NCBI RefSeq assembly: GCF_013342145.1
Contig: NZ_JABUQZ010000001.1
Location: 2,976,001 to 3,040,000, forward strand
Direction: 5' to 3'
Source of the DNA: Haloterrigena gelatinilytica
GTDB taxonomy: Archaea; Halobacteriota; Halobacteria; Halobacteriales; Natrialbaceae
Length of the DNA stretch: 64,000 nt
Made by a program: the position numbers and the translations under genes. The number at the start of each line of letters is the position of its first letter. The stretch's first letter is position 1. Below, piece after piece: positions 7,791 to 16,902 of this stretch. The notes below the pieces were generated by a model. It was given only the letters and a program-made list of their open reading frames with translations. It ran no database searches and was not told the origin of the DNA.

Positions 7791-8642
7791 TCAGTCGAGT
7801 TTTTCGAGGCTGGAGACGAAGTCCCCGCGAGGCCCGACGAGTCTGATCGGCTCGTCCGCGACCGAGACGGTGATCGTCGCGGGGGGATCGAGTCGCCGTC
7901 GGTTCCGTCCGTCGCTGATCGCGTAGCCGGTGTCGGAGTCGGAGATCGTAATCGAGAGATCCGTGTCCGGATCGACGACCAGCGGCGGCATCGAATCGGC
8001 GGCGGCCATCTGCGTGACGACCAGCGCGTCGGCCGTCGGGTGAACCAGCGGTCCGCCCTCGCTCAAGTTGTACGCGGTCGAGCCCGCGGGCGTCGCCACG
8101 AGGACGCCGTCGGCGTGGCTGGCGGCGTACTGCCCGCCGTCGACGCGGACCTCGACGGTCGCCCCGCCGCCCGGACCCCGGCGCGGGCCGTGGACGACGA
8201 TCTCGTTGAGTGCCGGCTCGAGGGTCCAGTCGGCGCCGTCGCTCGTCGCCTCGAGGCGGGCGAGTTCGCGCCCCTCGAACGCGCCGGTCTCGCGGTAGTC
8301 CGCGACGAGATCGGTGACGACGTCGACGGCGTCTTCGGGTGCGACGGCGTTGAGAAAGCCGACCTCGCCGAGGTTGACCCCGAGGATCGGCGTGGGGCCG
8401 ACCTCGCGGGCGACGAACAGCAGCGTGCCGTCGCCGCCGATGCTCACGACGAGATCCCGGTCGTCCATCTCGTCGACCGGACACGCGGGCGCGTCGACCG
8501 CCTCGCCGGTCGCTTCGTCGACGACGACCGCGGTCTCCCCCCCATCGCGTCCGCTTCGCTCGAGCGTCTCCGCGAGCGACGCGGCGAGTCCCTGTGCGCG
8601 CTCGTTGCCTCGCTGGCCGACGATGCCGACGGCGACGTCCAT
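7791..8642 (-). CDS. nadK: NAD(+) kinase
   Basis: A 283-residue protein that phosphorylates NAD to NADP. The GGDGT catalytic signature is at residues 69-73, followed by ILGVNLGEVGFLN and the C-terminal NE/D-containing nucleotide-binding part (ALNEIVVHG, GGQYAASHADGVLVATPAGS). It uses an ATP-NAD kinase fold of typical length and is cytoplasmic. It converges with the DsbA-family gene, leaving about 25 bp between stop codons. Confidence 0.92.
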   Translation of the reverse strand: MDVAVGIVGQRGNERAQGLAASLAETLERSGRDGGETAVVVDEATGEAVDAPACPVDEMDDRDLVVSIGGDGTLLFVAREVGPTPILGVNLGEVGFLNAVAPEDAVDVVTDLVADYRETGAFEGRELARLEATSDGADWTLEPALNEIVVHGPRRGPGGGATVEVRVDGGQYAASHADGVLVATPAGSTAYNLSEGGPLVHPTADALVVTQMAAADSMPPLVVDPDTDLSITISDSDTGYAISDGRNRRRLDPPATITVSVADEPIRLVGPRGDFVSSLEKLD

Positions 8643-8892
8643 CGTCGGCGGCTACCCGCTGCGTCGTCAAAAAGCCACCCGTCACGCCGTCGGGGCGGCA
8701 ACAACATTCATCGTGGTGGGGGACACTCGAGTACGTGAACGGCCCGCGACGGCCGCCGTCCCAGATCCCGCATGACAGAGGCGCCCCCGCCGAGGTATTT
8801 CGATCGATCGCCGCAACCGCCGCGATCGGGCGGCTTCGACCGCGGTAGCGCTTCCGGCGACGGCCGTCACGGGGCAGCGGGCGTCAGCGACG

Positions 8893-9975
8893 GTGATCCC
8901 CGTGCGTGACGAGTCCGACGACTGGTTCGAGCGCGCGCTCGAGGACGCCGAGGAGTCCGCGACCGACGACGATGACGCTGCGGACGAGCCGTCCGGCGAC
9001 GGGACCGCCGAGCAGTTCGACGCGCTCGGCGGCGCCGAGACGACGGTCGACGGCGACGAGTCTGCTGAAGCCGCAAGTCAACGAGAGACGGCCGACGAGG
9101 GTAACGACGGAAGCGAAGGCGAGGGCGAACTGTTCGACGAGGACTTCGGCGCGGCGCTCGCGGACGTCGACGCTCCGAACGCCGGCGCGGACGAAACCGG
9201 CCCCGAGGGCTTCTCGGAGCTCGACTTCGGCCTCGCGGCGGGCAACGAGACGGACTTCGACGAGGCGGTCGACTCCGACCTCCCCCGACTCGAGCTCGGC
9301 ATCGAGGGGCTCGATCGAATGATCCAGGGCGGTGTTCCCGAACGCTCCTTGCTCGTCGCGATGGGAAGCGCCGGGACCGGGAAGACGACCTTCGGCCTGC
9401 AGTTTCTCGAGCACGGGCTGGCGCGGGGCGAGAACGCGGTGTACATCACCTTAGAGGAGAGCCGCCGCCGGGTGATCGACAGCGCGACCGAGAAGGGCTA
9501 CCCCTTCGACGAGTACCTCGCCGAGGACCGACTCGCCGTCGTCGACGTCGATCCCGTCGAGATGGCCAACAGCCTGCAATCGATCACGAACGAGCTTCCG
9601 ACGCTCATCGAGGAGTTCGACGCCGCGCGGCTCGTCCTCGACTCGGTGTCGCTGCTCGAGATGATGTACGAGGACCGTGCGACCCGTCGCAACGAGATCT
9701 ACGACTTCACCCGGAGCCTGAAGGAGGCCGGGGTCACCGCCCTGCTGACGAGCGAGGCGTCCGAAGAGTCGCCGTACGCCTCCCGATACGGCATCGTGGA
9801 GTACCTCACGGACGCGGTCTTCGTCCTGCAGTACGTCCGGCCGGACGACTTCCGGGAGACGCGCCTGGCCGTCGAGATCCAGAAGATCCGGGACGCGAAC
9901 CACTCCCGGGAAAAGAAGCCCTACGAGATCACGGACGAGGGGATTTCGGTCTACCAGCAGGCGAACCTGTTTTAG
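8893..9975 (+). CDS. KaiC/RAD55-type ATPase with acidic N-terminal extension
   Basis: A 360-residue protein. Residues 1-130 are highly acidic and low in complexity. A RecA/KaiC domain follows with Walker A GSAGTGKTT (158-166), ITLEES after it, a Walker B-like LVLDSVSLLEM and a C-terminal EIQKIRDANHSREKKPYEIT. Such proteins are RecA-superfamily ATPases of the KaiC/GvpD/RAD55 group, common in haloarchaea and of unclear function. The start may instead be GTG 8902; both lie in the same acidic region. The next genes (amphi-Trp, small membrane protein, UspA) read the same way but with gaps. Confidence 0.8.
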   Translation: MIPVRDESDDWFERALEDAEESATDDDDAADEPSGDGTAEQFDALGGAETTVDGDESAEAASQRETADEGNDGSEGEGELFDEDFGAALADVDAPNAGADETGPEGFSELDFGLAAGNETDFDEAVDSDLPRLELGIEGLDRMIQGGVPERSLLVAMGSAGTGKTTFGLQFLEHGLARGENAVYITLEESRRRVIDSATEKGYPFDEYLAEDRLAVVDVDPVEMANSLQSITNELPTLIEEFDAARLVLDSVSLLEMMYEDRATRRNEIYDFTRSLKEAGVTALLTSEASEESPYASRYGIVEYLTDAVFVLQYVRPDDFRETRLAVEIQKIRDANHSREKKPYEITDEGISVYQQANLF

Positions 9976-10086
9976 CTCGTCTCGGTTCGGATTCGATGGC
10001 GGTTCGACCGCGTCTGCGGCGGTAAACCTCCGTTAGGAACCCGTTCGCTGCCCATACTTTTGCGGATATCGGCGCCACTAGCGCGT

Positions 10087-10326
10087 ATGGTTCAACGGAC
10101 GACGGCCGACGAGAAACTTCCGCGATCGGAACTCGCAGCGTTCCTGGCGACGCTGTCCGAGGAGTTCGACGGGGAGAGCGAGCAGATCAACGTCGACGTC
10201 GGCAACAAGACGGTTTCGCTGAACCCGTCCGAGGAGGTCGACTTCTCGATCGACGTCGTCGAGCGCTCCTCGATGCTCCGCGGCAGTCGCGAAACGATCG
10301 AGATCGAACTGAGCTGGAAGTCCTAA
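10087..10326 (+). CDS. Amphi-Trp domain-containing protein
   Basis: A 79-residue acidic protein ending in ETIEIELSWKS, with KLPRSELAAFLATLSEEF at the N-terminus. This matches the small amphi-Trp domain family, named for its amphipathic strand with a conserved tryptophan near the C-terminus. The function of the family is unknown. ATG 10087 is chosen over an upstream codon at 10060 because TTTTGCGGATATCG lies between them and may be promoter sequence. It is followed 7 bp later by a membrane-protein gene, so the two are likely cotranscribed. Confidence 0.75.
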   Translation: MVQRTTADEKLPRSELAAFLATLSEEFDGESEQINVDVGNKTVSLNPSEEVDFSIDVVERSSMLRGSRETIEIELSWKS

Positions 10327-10332
10327 CTCACT

Positions 10333-10695
10333 ATGGCTGTAATCGATTCCGCCGTCATCTTCGTGCTCAGTCTGCTCGTCGGGACGGTCGCGATCCTGGC
10401 CGGTGCCCGGGTCATCCTCGACCGGGACGCGAGCGTCTTTAACGCCGCGCTGACCGCGCTTATCGGCGCGGCCGTCTGGGCGCTGACGAGTTACTTCGTC
10501 GGCTGGATCCCGCTGCTCGGCGTGCTGGTGATGCTCGTCGCCTGGATCGGCGTGATCAACTGGCGCTACCCCGGCGGCTGGGGGACCGCGGCCGCGATCG
10601 GCATCGTCGCCTGGGTCGTCGCCGTCGCGATCGTGTACGCGGCCTCGATACTCGGGATCGTCACCCCCGAGGCGCTGGGCATCCCGGGCGCCTAG
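10333..10695 (+). CDS. Small four-helix membrane protein
   Basis: A 120-residue protein with about four hydrophobic segments (residues 5-25, 35-53, 56-73, 82-105). Recognisable pieces are VFNAALTALIGAAVWAL and WRYPGGWGTAAAIG. It starts 7 bp after the amphi-Trp gene. I do not recognise a functional family; it resembles conserved haloarchaeal membrane proteins of unknown role. Confidence 0.7.
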   Translation: MAVIDSAVIFVLSLLVGTVAILAGARVILDRDASVFNAALTALIGAAVWALTSYFVGWIPLLGVLVMLVAWIGVINWRYPGGWGTAAAIGIVAWVVAVAIVYAASILGIVTPEALGIPGA

Positions 10696-10800
10696 CCCCG
10701 ACCGAAATCGATCGCTACCGGAAACAGATGCGATATTCCCAGCCGGAGAGAACGACGGCAATCGCTTTTTCACCGCGGACGAGTGTCTCGCATACGCCCG

Positions 10801-11235
10801 ATGTACGAGACACTCCTCGTTCCAACCGACGGCAGCGACCAGGCGGCGGTCGCCGCGAGCCACGCGATCGACATCGCAGCGACGCGGTCGGCGACGGTCC
10901 ACGTCCTCTCGGTCGTCGACGACCGCGCGTTCCTCGTCCTCGACGAGGACCGCGTCGAGACGGTTCGCGAAGACCTGCGAGCGAACGCCCGCGACGCGAT
11001 CGACGACGTCGCGACGAGCGCGGCGGCCCGCGACCTCGCGGTCGAGACGGCCACCGACACGGGCCACCCCGCCGAATGCATCGTCGACTACGCGGCCGAC
11101 CGCGACGTCGACATGATCGTGATGGGGACCAGCGGCGACGAGTACGAGACCAACGTCGTCGGAAGCGTCTCCCAGCGGGTCGTTCGCGAGGCCCCCGCGC
11201 CCGTCCTGACCGTCGGACCGGACGTCGAGGGCTGA
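10801..11235 (+). CDS. Universal stress protein (UspA family)
   Basis: A 144-residue protein of the UspA fold: MYETLLVPTDGSDQA at the N-terminus and the nucleotide-binding MGTSG...VGSVSQRVVREAPAPVLTV signature at the C-terminus. It is typical in length, cytoplasmic and probably an ATP-binding dimer. ATG 10801 begins directly at the conserved first strand; an upstream ATG at 10783 would add six unconserved residues. Confidence 0.92.
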   Translation: MYETLLVPTDGSDQAAVAASHAIDIAATRSATVHVLSVVDDRAFLVLDEDRVETVREDLRANARDAIDDVATSAAARDLAVETATDTGHPAECIVDYAADRDVDMIVMGTSGDEYETNVVGSVSQRVVREAPAPVLTVGPDVEG

Positions 11236-11289
11236 CCGGGGTCTGCAACCACATAGATTGATGTGTAACCCGTCGCTAGTAGGGAGAAC

Positions 11290-12747
11290 ATGCGTCGATC
11301 GCTCGTGATTGCGCTCGCGTTATTCGTTCTCGCCCTGCTCTTCGTCGGCGGCCCCTCGTTGCTGTTCTCTCCCTCGACCGAGTCCGTCTCCCCGAACGAG
11401 ACGGAGGTGTCGCCCAAGATGACCGAACTCGAGGACTCCGAAAGCCGGTTCTGGCGATACTTGAGCCCCGAGGAGCGGTTCAAGCAGCGGAGTCCGATCA
11501 ACGTGATCGTTCGCGGCGACGTCGACGACGTCGAGCGGGTGTTGACCGAAGCTAGCGACGGCGACTGGGCGGAAATCAACGAGAGCGAGGTCGAAGCGGG
11601 ACCGGAGACCTACACGCTCACCGGCGGCGGCAACCGCTCCGACGATCCCGAGGACAACGAGACGGCGGGCAACGAGCCGACCGTCGACGAGCCGCCCGCG
11701 AACGACACCCCCAACGACTCCGAGGCGGCCAACGACTCGTCGGGTCCCGTCCCCAACCTCGAGTGGGGCGAAGCCGACGGCGGCACTCGCTACGCCTACC
11801 TCGATCCCGGCCCCGACGAGCCCGGCTACTGGACGACCGAGACGCGGCAACTCGAGGACGGCGACTACTACGGCCAGCGCTACCACATCAGGCTCTACGA
11901 GAGCCCCAACGAGGACGACCAGTGGGTGATCATGCAGACCCACTCGGAACACTTCGATTGGTTCACGCTCCGCCACCGCGTCCACGGCTCCCAGGACGCC
12001 CAGACGAAAGTCGAGAACGACTTCATGAAGCATCCGCGCGTCGACGTCGAGGAGGACGTCCGCAGAGTGTACCTGAACAACAGGAACTCCAGCGACGCCG
12101 ACGGCTGGGCGACCGTCGTCGATCTCACCGGGATGATCCTCCTGCCCGGGGCCGTCGGACTCGTCGCGCGCAGACGCGATCGGCTGCTGCGGGCCGACAC
12201 CGGCAGCCAGACCGACCCCGAACGCATCGCCGACCGAGCGCCGTCGGCCATCGACGACCACTTGACGGACGTCGACCGCCGGCGGATCGCGGCCGCCTAC
12301 GACCGGATCGAGGTCGGCCACCTGCTCCTCGTCGGCACCATCGTCGGACTCTACTTCGCCGTGCGCTTCGGCGGCCTCGGCCTCGAGCGTCACACCGACT
12401 TCCTCACCCCACACCAGATCGCCGGCCTGCTGTACCCGGTGCTCGCCGTCGGAATTCCGACCGCGACCTACCTGGTCGCCGGGACGCTCACTCGCCGGCT
12501 CGACGCCGCGCTCGTCGCCGCGGGCTCGCTGGCCGCCGCGATCTGGCTCGATTACGGCTACCTCGGCGTCGATTCGCTGCCCGTCGACGTCGTCCTCCAG
12601 CGCATGCTCGTCGTCGTCGCGCTGGGACTGATCGCCGGCGGCGCGGCCAAACGTGCGACCCGCGAGTCGCGGTTCAACGACATGCTGGTCGCGGGCGTCG
12701 CGCTCTGGGTGCTCGTCCTCTCCGGAACGCTGTTAGGCTACTTCTGA
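11290..12747 (+). CDS. Haloarchaeal membrane protein with extracellular acidic domain
   Basis: A 485-residue protein. An N-terminal signal or anchor (RRSLVIALALFVLALLFVGG) is followed by an extracytoplasmic region up to about residue 275 with a Glu/Asp/Asn/Thr-rich linker (about 118-155) and a compact WGEADGGTRYAYLDPG-type segment. One membrane helix at about 280-297, a cytoplasmic stretch and four to five helices (about 340-480) complete it. No enzyme motif is recognised. It stands alone between the UspA gene and tfb. Confidence 0.75.
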   Translation: MRRSLVIALALFVLALLFVGGPSLLFSPSTESVSPNETEVSPKMTELEDSESRFWRYLSPEERFKQRSPINVIVRGDVDDVERVLTEASDGDWAEINESEVEAGPETYTLTGGGNRSDDPEDNETAGNEPTVDEPPANDTPNDSEAANDSSGPVPNLEWGEADGGTRYAYLDPGPDEPGYWTTETRQLEDGDYYGQRYHIRLYESPNEDDQWVIMQTHSEHFDWFTLRHRVHGSQDAQTKVENDFMKHPRVDVEEDVRRVYLNNRNSSDADGWATVVDLTGMILLPGAVGLVARRRDRLLRADTGSQTDPERIADRAPSAIDDHLTDVDRRRIAAAYDRIEVGHLLLVGTIVGLYFAVRFGGLGLERHTDFLTPHQIAGLLYPVLAVGIPTATYLVAGTLTRRLDAALVAAGSLAAAIWLDYGYLGVDSLPVDVVLQRMLVVVALGLIAGGAAKRATRESRFNDMLVAGVALWVLVLSGTLLGYF

Positions 12748-12845
12748 GGGCGGCTCGCGGCTTTCTTTCTTCCGGAGCGTTCTGAAAAACGACCGATCTG
12801 TGGAGGGCGACACCTAAAAGCCTCGGCCGTCATTGTCTATACGAA

Positions 12846-13805
12846 ATGGCTCGCCCATCCCGCCAGCGCGAACGCGAATCAGCATCGACCGAAACCACAG
12901 ACCAACGCGAGCGCGAGCGGGCGTGTGACGAGTGTTCCGACGGAACGCTCGTCACCAGCGAAGATCAGGGCGAACTCGTCTGTGACCAGTGCGGGCTCGT
13001 CGTCGAGGGCTCGAACATCGACCACGGCCCGGAATGGCGCGCGTTCAACCACTCCGAGCGACAGAGCAAGTCCCGCGTCGGCGCGCCGACGACCCAGACG
13101 ATGCACGACAAGGGGCTGACGACCTCCATCGACTGGAAGAACCAGGACGCCTACGGCCGCTCGATCTCCGCGGACAAGCGCAGTCAGATGCGCCGCCTGC
13201 GCAAGTGGCAGGAACGCATCCGCACCAAGGACGCCGGCGAACGCAACCTGCAGTTCGCCCTCAGCGAGATCGATCGGATGGCCTCCTCGCTGGGCATTCC
13301 GCGGTCGGTCCGCGAGGTCGCCTGCGTCATCTACCGGCGCGCGTTAGACGAGGACCTCATCCGCGGGCGCTCCATCGAGGGCGTCGCCACCAGCACCCTC
13401 TACGCCGCCTGCCGCATGGAGGGCATCCCCCGCAGCTTAGAGGAGGTCGCCGCCGTCTCCCGCGTCGAACGCAAGGAGATCGGCCGCACCTACCGCTACG
13501 TCGCCCAGGAGCTCAGCCTCGAGATGGAGCCCGTCGACCCGAAACAGTACACGCCGCGCTTTTGCTCGGAGCTCGACCTCTCGGAGGAGGTCCAGGCCAA
13601 GGCCACCGAGATCATCGACACGACGACCGAGAAGGGGCTGCTGTCGGGCAAGTCGCCCACGGGCTACGCCGCCGCCGCGATCTACGCCGCCTCGCTGCTC
13701 TGTAACGAGAAGAAGACCCAGCGCGAGATCGCCGAGGTCGCGCAGGTGACCGAGGTGACCATTCGAAACCGGTATCAGGAGCAGATCGAAGCGATGGGCA
13801 TCTAG
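12846..13805 (+). CDS. tfb: Transcription initiation factor IIB (TFB)
   Basis: A 319-residue archaeal TFB. The zinc ribbon has Cys27, Cys30, Cys46 and Cys49, the B-finger/linker is [13 protein letters not shown], and two cyclin repeats follow ([32 protein letters not shown]) with [16 protein letters not shown] in the second. It bridges TBP-TATA and RNA polymerase. Haloarchaea carry many TFBs, and which paralogue this is cannot be told here. Confidence 0.94.
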   Translation: MARPSRQRERESASTETTDQRERERACDECSDGTLVTSEDQGELVCDQCGLVVEGSNIDHGPEWRAFNHSERQSKSRVGAPTTQTMHDKGLTTSIDWKNQDAYGRSISADKRSQMRRLRKWQERIRTKDAGERNLQFALSEIDRMASSLGIPRSVREVACVIYRRALDEDLIRGRSIEGVATSTLYAACRMEGIPRSLEEVAAVSRVERKEIGRTYRYVAQELSLEMEPVDPKQYTPRFCSELDLSEEVQAKATEIIDTTTEKGLLSGKSPTGYAAAAIYAASLLCNEKKTQREIAEVAQVTEVTIRNRYQEQIEAMGI

Positions 13806-13963
13806 CCGCTGGCGCGAACGCGAACGGGATTCCCACAGCCGTCGCGGCCGAGTAGACGACTGGATTTCGACTGGCGTTTCTAATTCCCGACGGATAGCGA
13901 GTACTAACGCGTCGTATCGCGGCGATTCGCGTCACTACTCGGCTGCGAGTGAGCGGGAGAAGT

Positions 13964-14033
13964 ATGCGCCGGCCGGGAATTGAACCCGATGGCAAGACCT
14001 CACTTCGTTCGGTCTTGCGTGATTCAATTCTCC
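13964..14033 (-). repeat. tRNA-Gly tail hairpin (copy of tRNA 3' end plus inverted arm)
   Basis: On the tRNA strand, arm 1 (14033-14011) is complementary to arm 2 (13999-13970) with an 11-nt loop at 14010-14000 that reads GAACGAAGTGA. Stem GCAAGACC/GGTCTTGC closes the loop. Arm 2 runs into 13988-13964, which is identical for 25 bp to the 3' end of tRNA-Gly plus one flanking base (14097-14073). The same layout follows tRNA-His, tRNA-Val and the tRNA-Phe pseudogene. Confidence 0.75.
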
Positions 14034-14073
14034 TTATGGCGCATTCACTCCTCACGTTCGTTCGTCGCAGAAA

Positions 14074-14144
14074 TGCGCCGGCCGGGAATTGAACCCGGGC
14101 CGCGAGCTTGGGAAGCTCGAGTCCTACCACTGGACCACCGGCGC
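14074..14144 (-). tRNA. tRNA-Gly (anticodon CCC)
   Basis: A 71-nt cloverleaf: acceptor GCGCCGG/CCGGCGC with discriminator A, D arm GTCC/GGAC, anticodon arm CGAGC-TTCCCAA-GCTCG (anticodon CCC) and T arm CCGGG-TTCAATT-CCCGG. All stems pair fully. CCA is not encoded. Confidence 0.93.
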
Positions 14145-14288
14145 TCACTTCGTTCGCGCCGTCATTCGACGGACGTCGTCCGTCTCATCACCGGCGCTCG
14201 TATCGAGGTGAGGCGCCGGCTCGTATTAAAAGAAACGGACGACGGCTCCGACGGCTGACGGCTCATCGGCCGCCGGGCAACGGTGCGA

Positions 14289-15041
14289 TCACGACGCGAG
14301 CGGGGACTGGCCGGTCATGACCGCCATCATCTGTTCGGCGACGTACTCGTCGTCGATCTTGTAGTGGGCCTTGCGGATCGCCTCGGTCTCCCAGCGGTGG
14401 TCCTCGAGGAATCGGATGGCGTCCTGGTTCGTCGCCGGCAGACTCTGGTACACCTTATCGTACTCGTTCTCGGCGGCCCACTGGAGCCCCCGCTCGAGGA
14501 GATTGCTGCCGATCCCGTGACCGCGGTACTCCTCGAGCACGCCCATGGTCAGCTCCGCGGTATGCGAGAGCTTCGCGTAGTTGGGCGCCTGCAGGTGGAC
14601 CCAGCCGACGACGTCGTCGTCGACCGTCGCGACGAAGAAGATCCGAGACGTGATGTCGTTGTGTCGGAAGACGACCTCCTCGTGGTCGAGCAGGTCGACG
14701 ACGGTCTCGGCGACGAGGTAGTCGTTCTCTTCGGCGACCTGTCGCATCACGCCCACGATCCCCTGCAGATCGCTCTGTTCGGCCGGCCGGATCGTGTACT
14801 CCAGCTCGTCGGTCGTGTGCGTCTTCTCTTCGCCGATGTCGATCGCCAGCCGCACGAGCCCCTCCTCGGTCTCGACGTACCCGTCGTCCTCGAGGGTCGA
14901 GAGCGTCTCCCCGAGTTCGTCGTCGTCGAACCCGAATTCCGCTTTCAACTGTTGTCGTTCGACGGCCCCGTTTCGCTCGACGAAGTCGTACACCGCCCGC
15001 TGGACGTCGGTTTCGAAGTCGCGTTGTTCGATTGCCTGCAT
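14289..15041 (-). CDS. GNAT acetyltransferase with N-terminal winged-helix-like domain
   Basis: A 250-residue protein. Residues 1-65 look like a small winged helix (VERNGAVERQQLKAEFGF, LGETLSTLEDDGYVE). Residues 80-240 are a GNAT fold with the acetyl-CoA pyrophosphate loop EEYRGHGIGSNLLERGLQWA (R/Q-x-x-G-x-G/A type). The fold suggests a cytoplasmic N-acetyltransferase with DNA-binding or regulatory potential; the substrate is unknown. It stands alone between tRNA-Gly and a decayed tRNA-Gly copy. Confidence 0.8.
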   Translation of the reverse strand: MQAIEQRDFETDVQRAVYDFVERNGAVERQQLKAEFGFDDDELGETLSTLEDDGYVETEEGLVRLAIDIGEEKTHTTDELEYTIRPAEQSDLQGIVGVMRQVAEENDYLVAETVVDLLDHEEVVFRHNDITSRIFFVATVDDDVVGWVHLQAPNYAKLSHTAELTMGVLEEYRGHGIGSNLLERGLQWAAENEYDKVYQSLPATNQDAIRFLEDHRWETEAIRKAHYKIDDEYVAEQMMAVMTGQSPLAS

Positions 15042-15200
15042 GGGAGAGCGTTCTCCGTCGGCGTATTTAGTGATTGGTAGAAGTTAACATAGAACACAGT
15101 TTGGCTGGGGAGAATAGCTCCCGGCTGTGGTTCTCTGGGACGGCATTCGCTCGAGTCGCTACTGGGGCGTCCCAGCGGGACCGAACGCGGAAACGGGCGC

Positions 15201-15271
15201 TGCGCCGGCCGGAGATTGAGCCCGGGCTGCCGGCCAGAGAGGTTCACGTCCTTCCACGAAACCACCCGCGC
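15201..15271 (-). pseudogene. tRNA-Gly pseudogene
   Basis: A 71-nt stretch the same length as tRNA-Gly at 14074-14144. The acceptor is mostly kept (GCGCGGG against CCGGCGC), the T-loop is changed to CTCAATC and the anticodon stem no longer pairs. The 3' end keeps GGCCGGCGCA. It is best read as a decayed tRNA-Gly copy rather than a working gene. Confidence 0.6.
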
Positions 15272-15481
15272 TCATTTCGTTCGCTCGTTCCCCGTGGCTC
15301 GCAACTCCCTCGAATTCGCTCACCACCGGTGCTCACCGACGCCTCGCGGCCGATTTCGCTTCACCGTCCCGCTCCTCCTCGAGACCGTTCCCCGCGACGG
15401 GTCATCGATCGGACGCGCGTCCAGTTTTTGCCCCGGAGGCGAGGCTATTAGGACGGGCCAGCCGTACGAACGCCCAGACAG

Positions 15482-16276
15482 ATGCTCGACCTTCGCTTCT
15501 CGGAGGCGGAACTGGAACGGCGACGCGATCACATTACCGACTTCGTTCAGTCCCAGGTCGACGCCGCGGGGGCCGACGGCGCCGTCCTCGGACTTTCCGG
15601 GGGGATCGACAGCACGCTCACCGCCCACCTCGCCGTCGAGGCGCTGGGCGCCGAGAACGTCCACGGGCTCGTCCTTCCGGCCCGGGTCAGCAGCGAGGGG
15701 AACATGAGCGACGCCGAACGCGTCGCCCGGGACCTCGAGATCAGCTACGACGTCATCGAGGTCGAGTCGATCGTCGACGCGCTGCTGAAGGCCTACCCCG
15801 AAGCGGAAGGCGACCGCGAGGCCGTCGGGAACGCCCGCGCACGCGTCCGGGCCGTCCTGAACTACCTCGTGGCGAACCACGAGGACCGGCTGGTTCTGGG
15901 CACGGGCAACCGCAGCGAGGCCGCGGTCGGCTACTTCACCAAGTACGGCGACGGCGCGGTCGACTGCCACCCGATCGGCAACCTCTACAAGGCACAGGTT
16001 CGCCAGCTGGCCCGTCACGTCGGCGTCCCCGAGGAACTCGCGGCGAAGACGGCCACCGCGGAGCTGTGGGCCGACCAGACCGACGAGGACGAGCTGGGCG
16101 TCAGCTACGAGACGCTCGACTCGATCCTGGCGACCCACGTCGACGGTCCCCTGTCGGTCGACGCGACGGCCCGCCTGCTCGAGGTCGAGGCGGAGACCGT
16201 CGAGACGGTCCGCGGGATGTACGAACGCAGCGAGCACAAACGGCGGGTGCCGCCGGCGCCGGAGCCGCTGGACTGA
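15482..16276 (+). CDS. nadE: NAD+ synthetase (NH3-dependent type)
   Basis: A 264-residue protein that amidates deamido-NAD to NAD with ATP. The PP-loop SGGIDS is at residues 39-44, followed by LGTGNRSEAAVGYFTKYGD and HPIGNLYKAQVRQLARH, typical of NadE. No glutaminase domain is present, so ammonia is the likely nitrogen donor. Together with nadK at 7.8-8.6 kb, two steps of NAD(P) synthesis are encoded in this window. Confidence 0.94.
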   Translation: MLDLRFSEAELERRRDHITDFVQSQVDAAGADGAVLGLSGGIDSTLTAHLAVEALGAENVHGLVLPARVSSEGNMSDAERVARDLEISYDVIEVESIVDALLKAYPEAEGDREAVGNARARVRAVLNYLVANHEDRLVLGTGNRSEAAVGYFTKYGDGAVDCHPIGNLYKAQVRQLARHVGVPEELAAKTATAELWADQTDEDELGVSYETLDSILATHVDGPLSVDATARLLEVEAETVETVRGMYERSEHKRRVPPAPEPLD

Positions 16277-16282
16277 GCGCGG

Positions 16283-16822
16283 TCAGTCGGCCCGCGACCG
16301 CCAGTTCGGCTCGAGGAGCCCGTACCAGTACGTGTCCTGGTAGTCGCCGTCGACGAACACCTCGTCGCGATGGATCCCTTCCTTCGTGAATCCGACCGAC
16401 TCGAGCAGCCGCTGCGAGGCCTCGTTGAACTCGAACACGCGGGCCGTGACCTTGTGCAGGCCGAGCTGGTCGAAGCCGTAGGTGACGAACCGCTCGACCG
16501 CGTCGGTGGCGTACCCCTGCCGGTGGTAGTCGGGCGCGATCCAGTAGCCGATCTCCGCCCGATCGGCCTCCCGGTCGATCCCGTTGAAGGCGATCGTCCC
16601 GACCGGGGTCGAGTCGGTGACGATCAGGAGGTTCACCGTGTCGTCGTCGCAGACGACGTCCTCGAAGAACTGCCGTTCCCGCTCGCGGTTGACGGGTCGC
16701 GACCGGCCGATCGGTCGCCAGACGCGCCGGTCGTTGACCGCCGGCCGCAGGAACTCGAGGTCGGCCTCCTCGATCGGTCGGAGATCGACGCTGTCGCCGG
16801 AGAGGAACACCGAGTCGGGCAT
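16283..16822 (-). CDS. RimJ/RimL-type GNAT acetyltransferase
   Basis: A 179-residue protein with the ribosomal-protein-alanine acetyltransferase layout: RPIEEADLEFL at the N-terminus, YWIAPDYHRQGYATDAVERF as the acetyl-CoA loop, and ARVFEFNEASQRLLESVGF at the C-terminus. ATG 16822 is preferred because GGTGG lies just upstream and MPDSVFLSGDSVDL is the family-typical start; an in-frame ATG at 16855 would add 11 residues. It converges with nadE. Confidence 0.85.
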   Translation of the reverse strand: MPDSVFLSGDSVDLRPIEEADLEFLRPAVNDRRVWRPIGRSRPVNRERERQFFEDVVCDDDTVNLLIVTDSTPVGTIAFNGIDREADRAEIGYWIAPDYHRQGYATDAVERFVTYGFDQLGLHKVTARVFEFNEASQRLLESVGFTKEGIHRDEVFVDGDYQDTYWYGLLEPNWRSRAD

Positions 16823-16902
16823 TGATCCACCCTCATCGTGAAACGGCAAAAACATTTCTGAGAGAACAGGTCTTGCGGCACCGCCGCCTCGTCCGCCAGT
16901 CG

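Noticed and set aside
13964-13988. Copy of the tRNA-Gly 3' end as a second tRNA gene
   Set aside because: Only the T arm and acceptor 3' strand are present; the rest forms the hairpin arm, not a cloverleaf.
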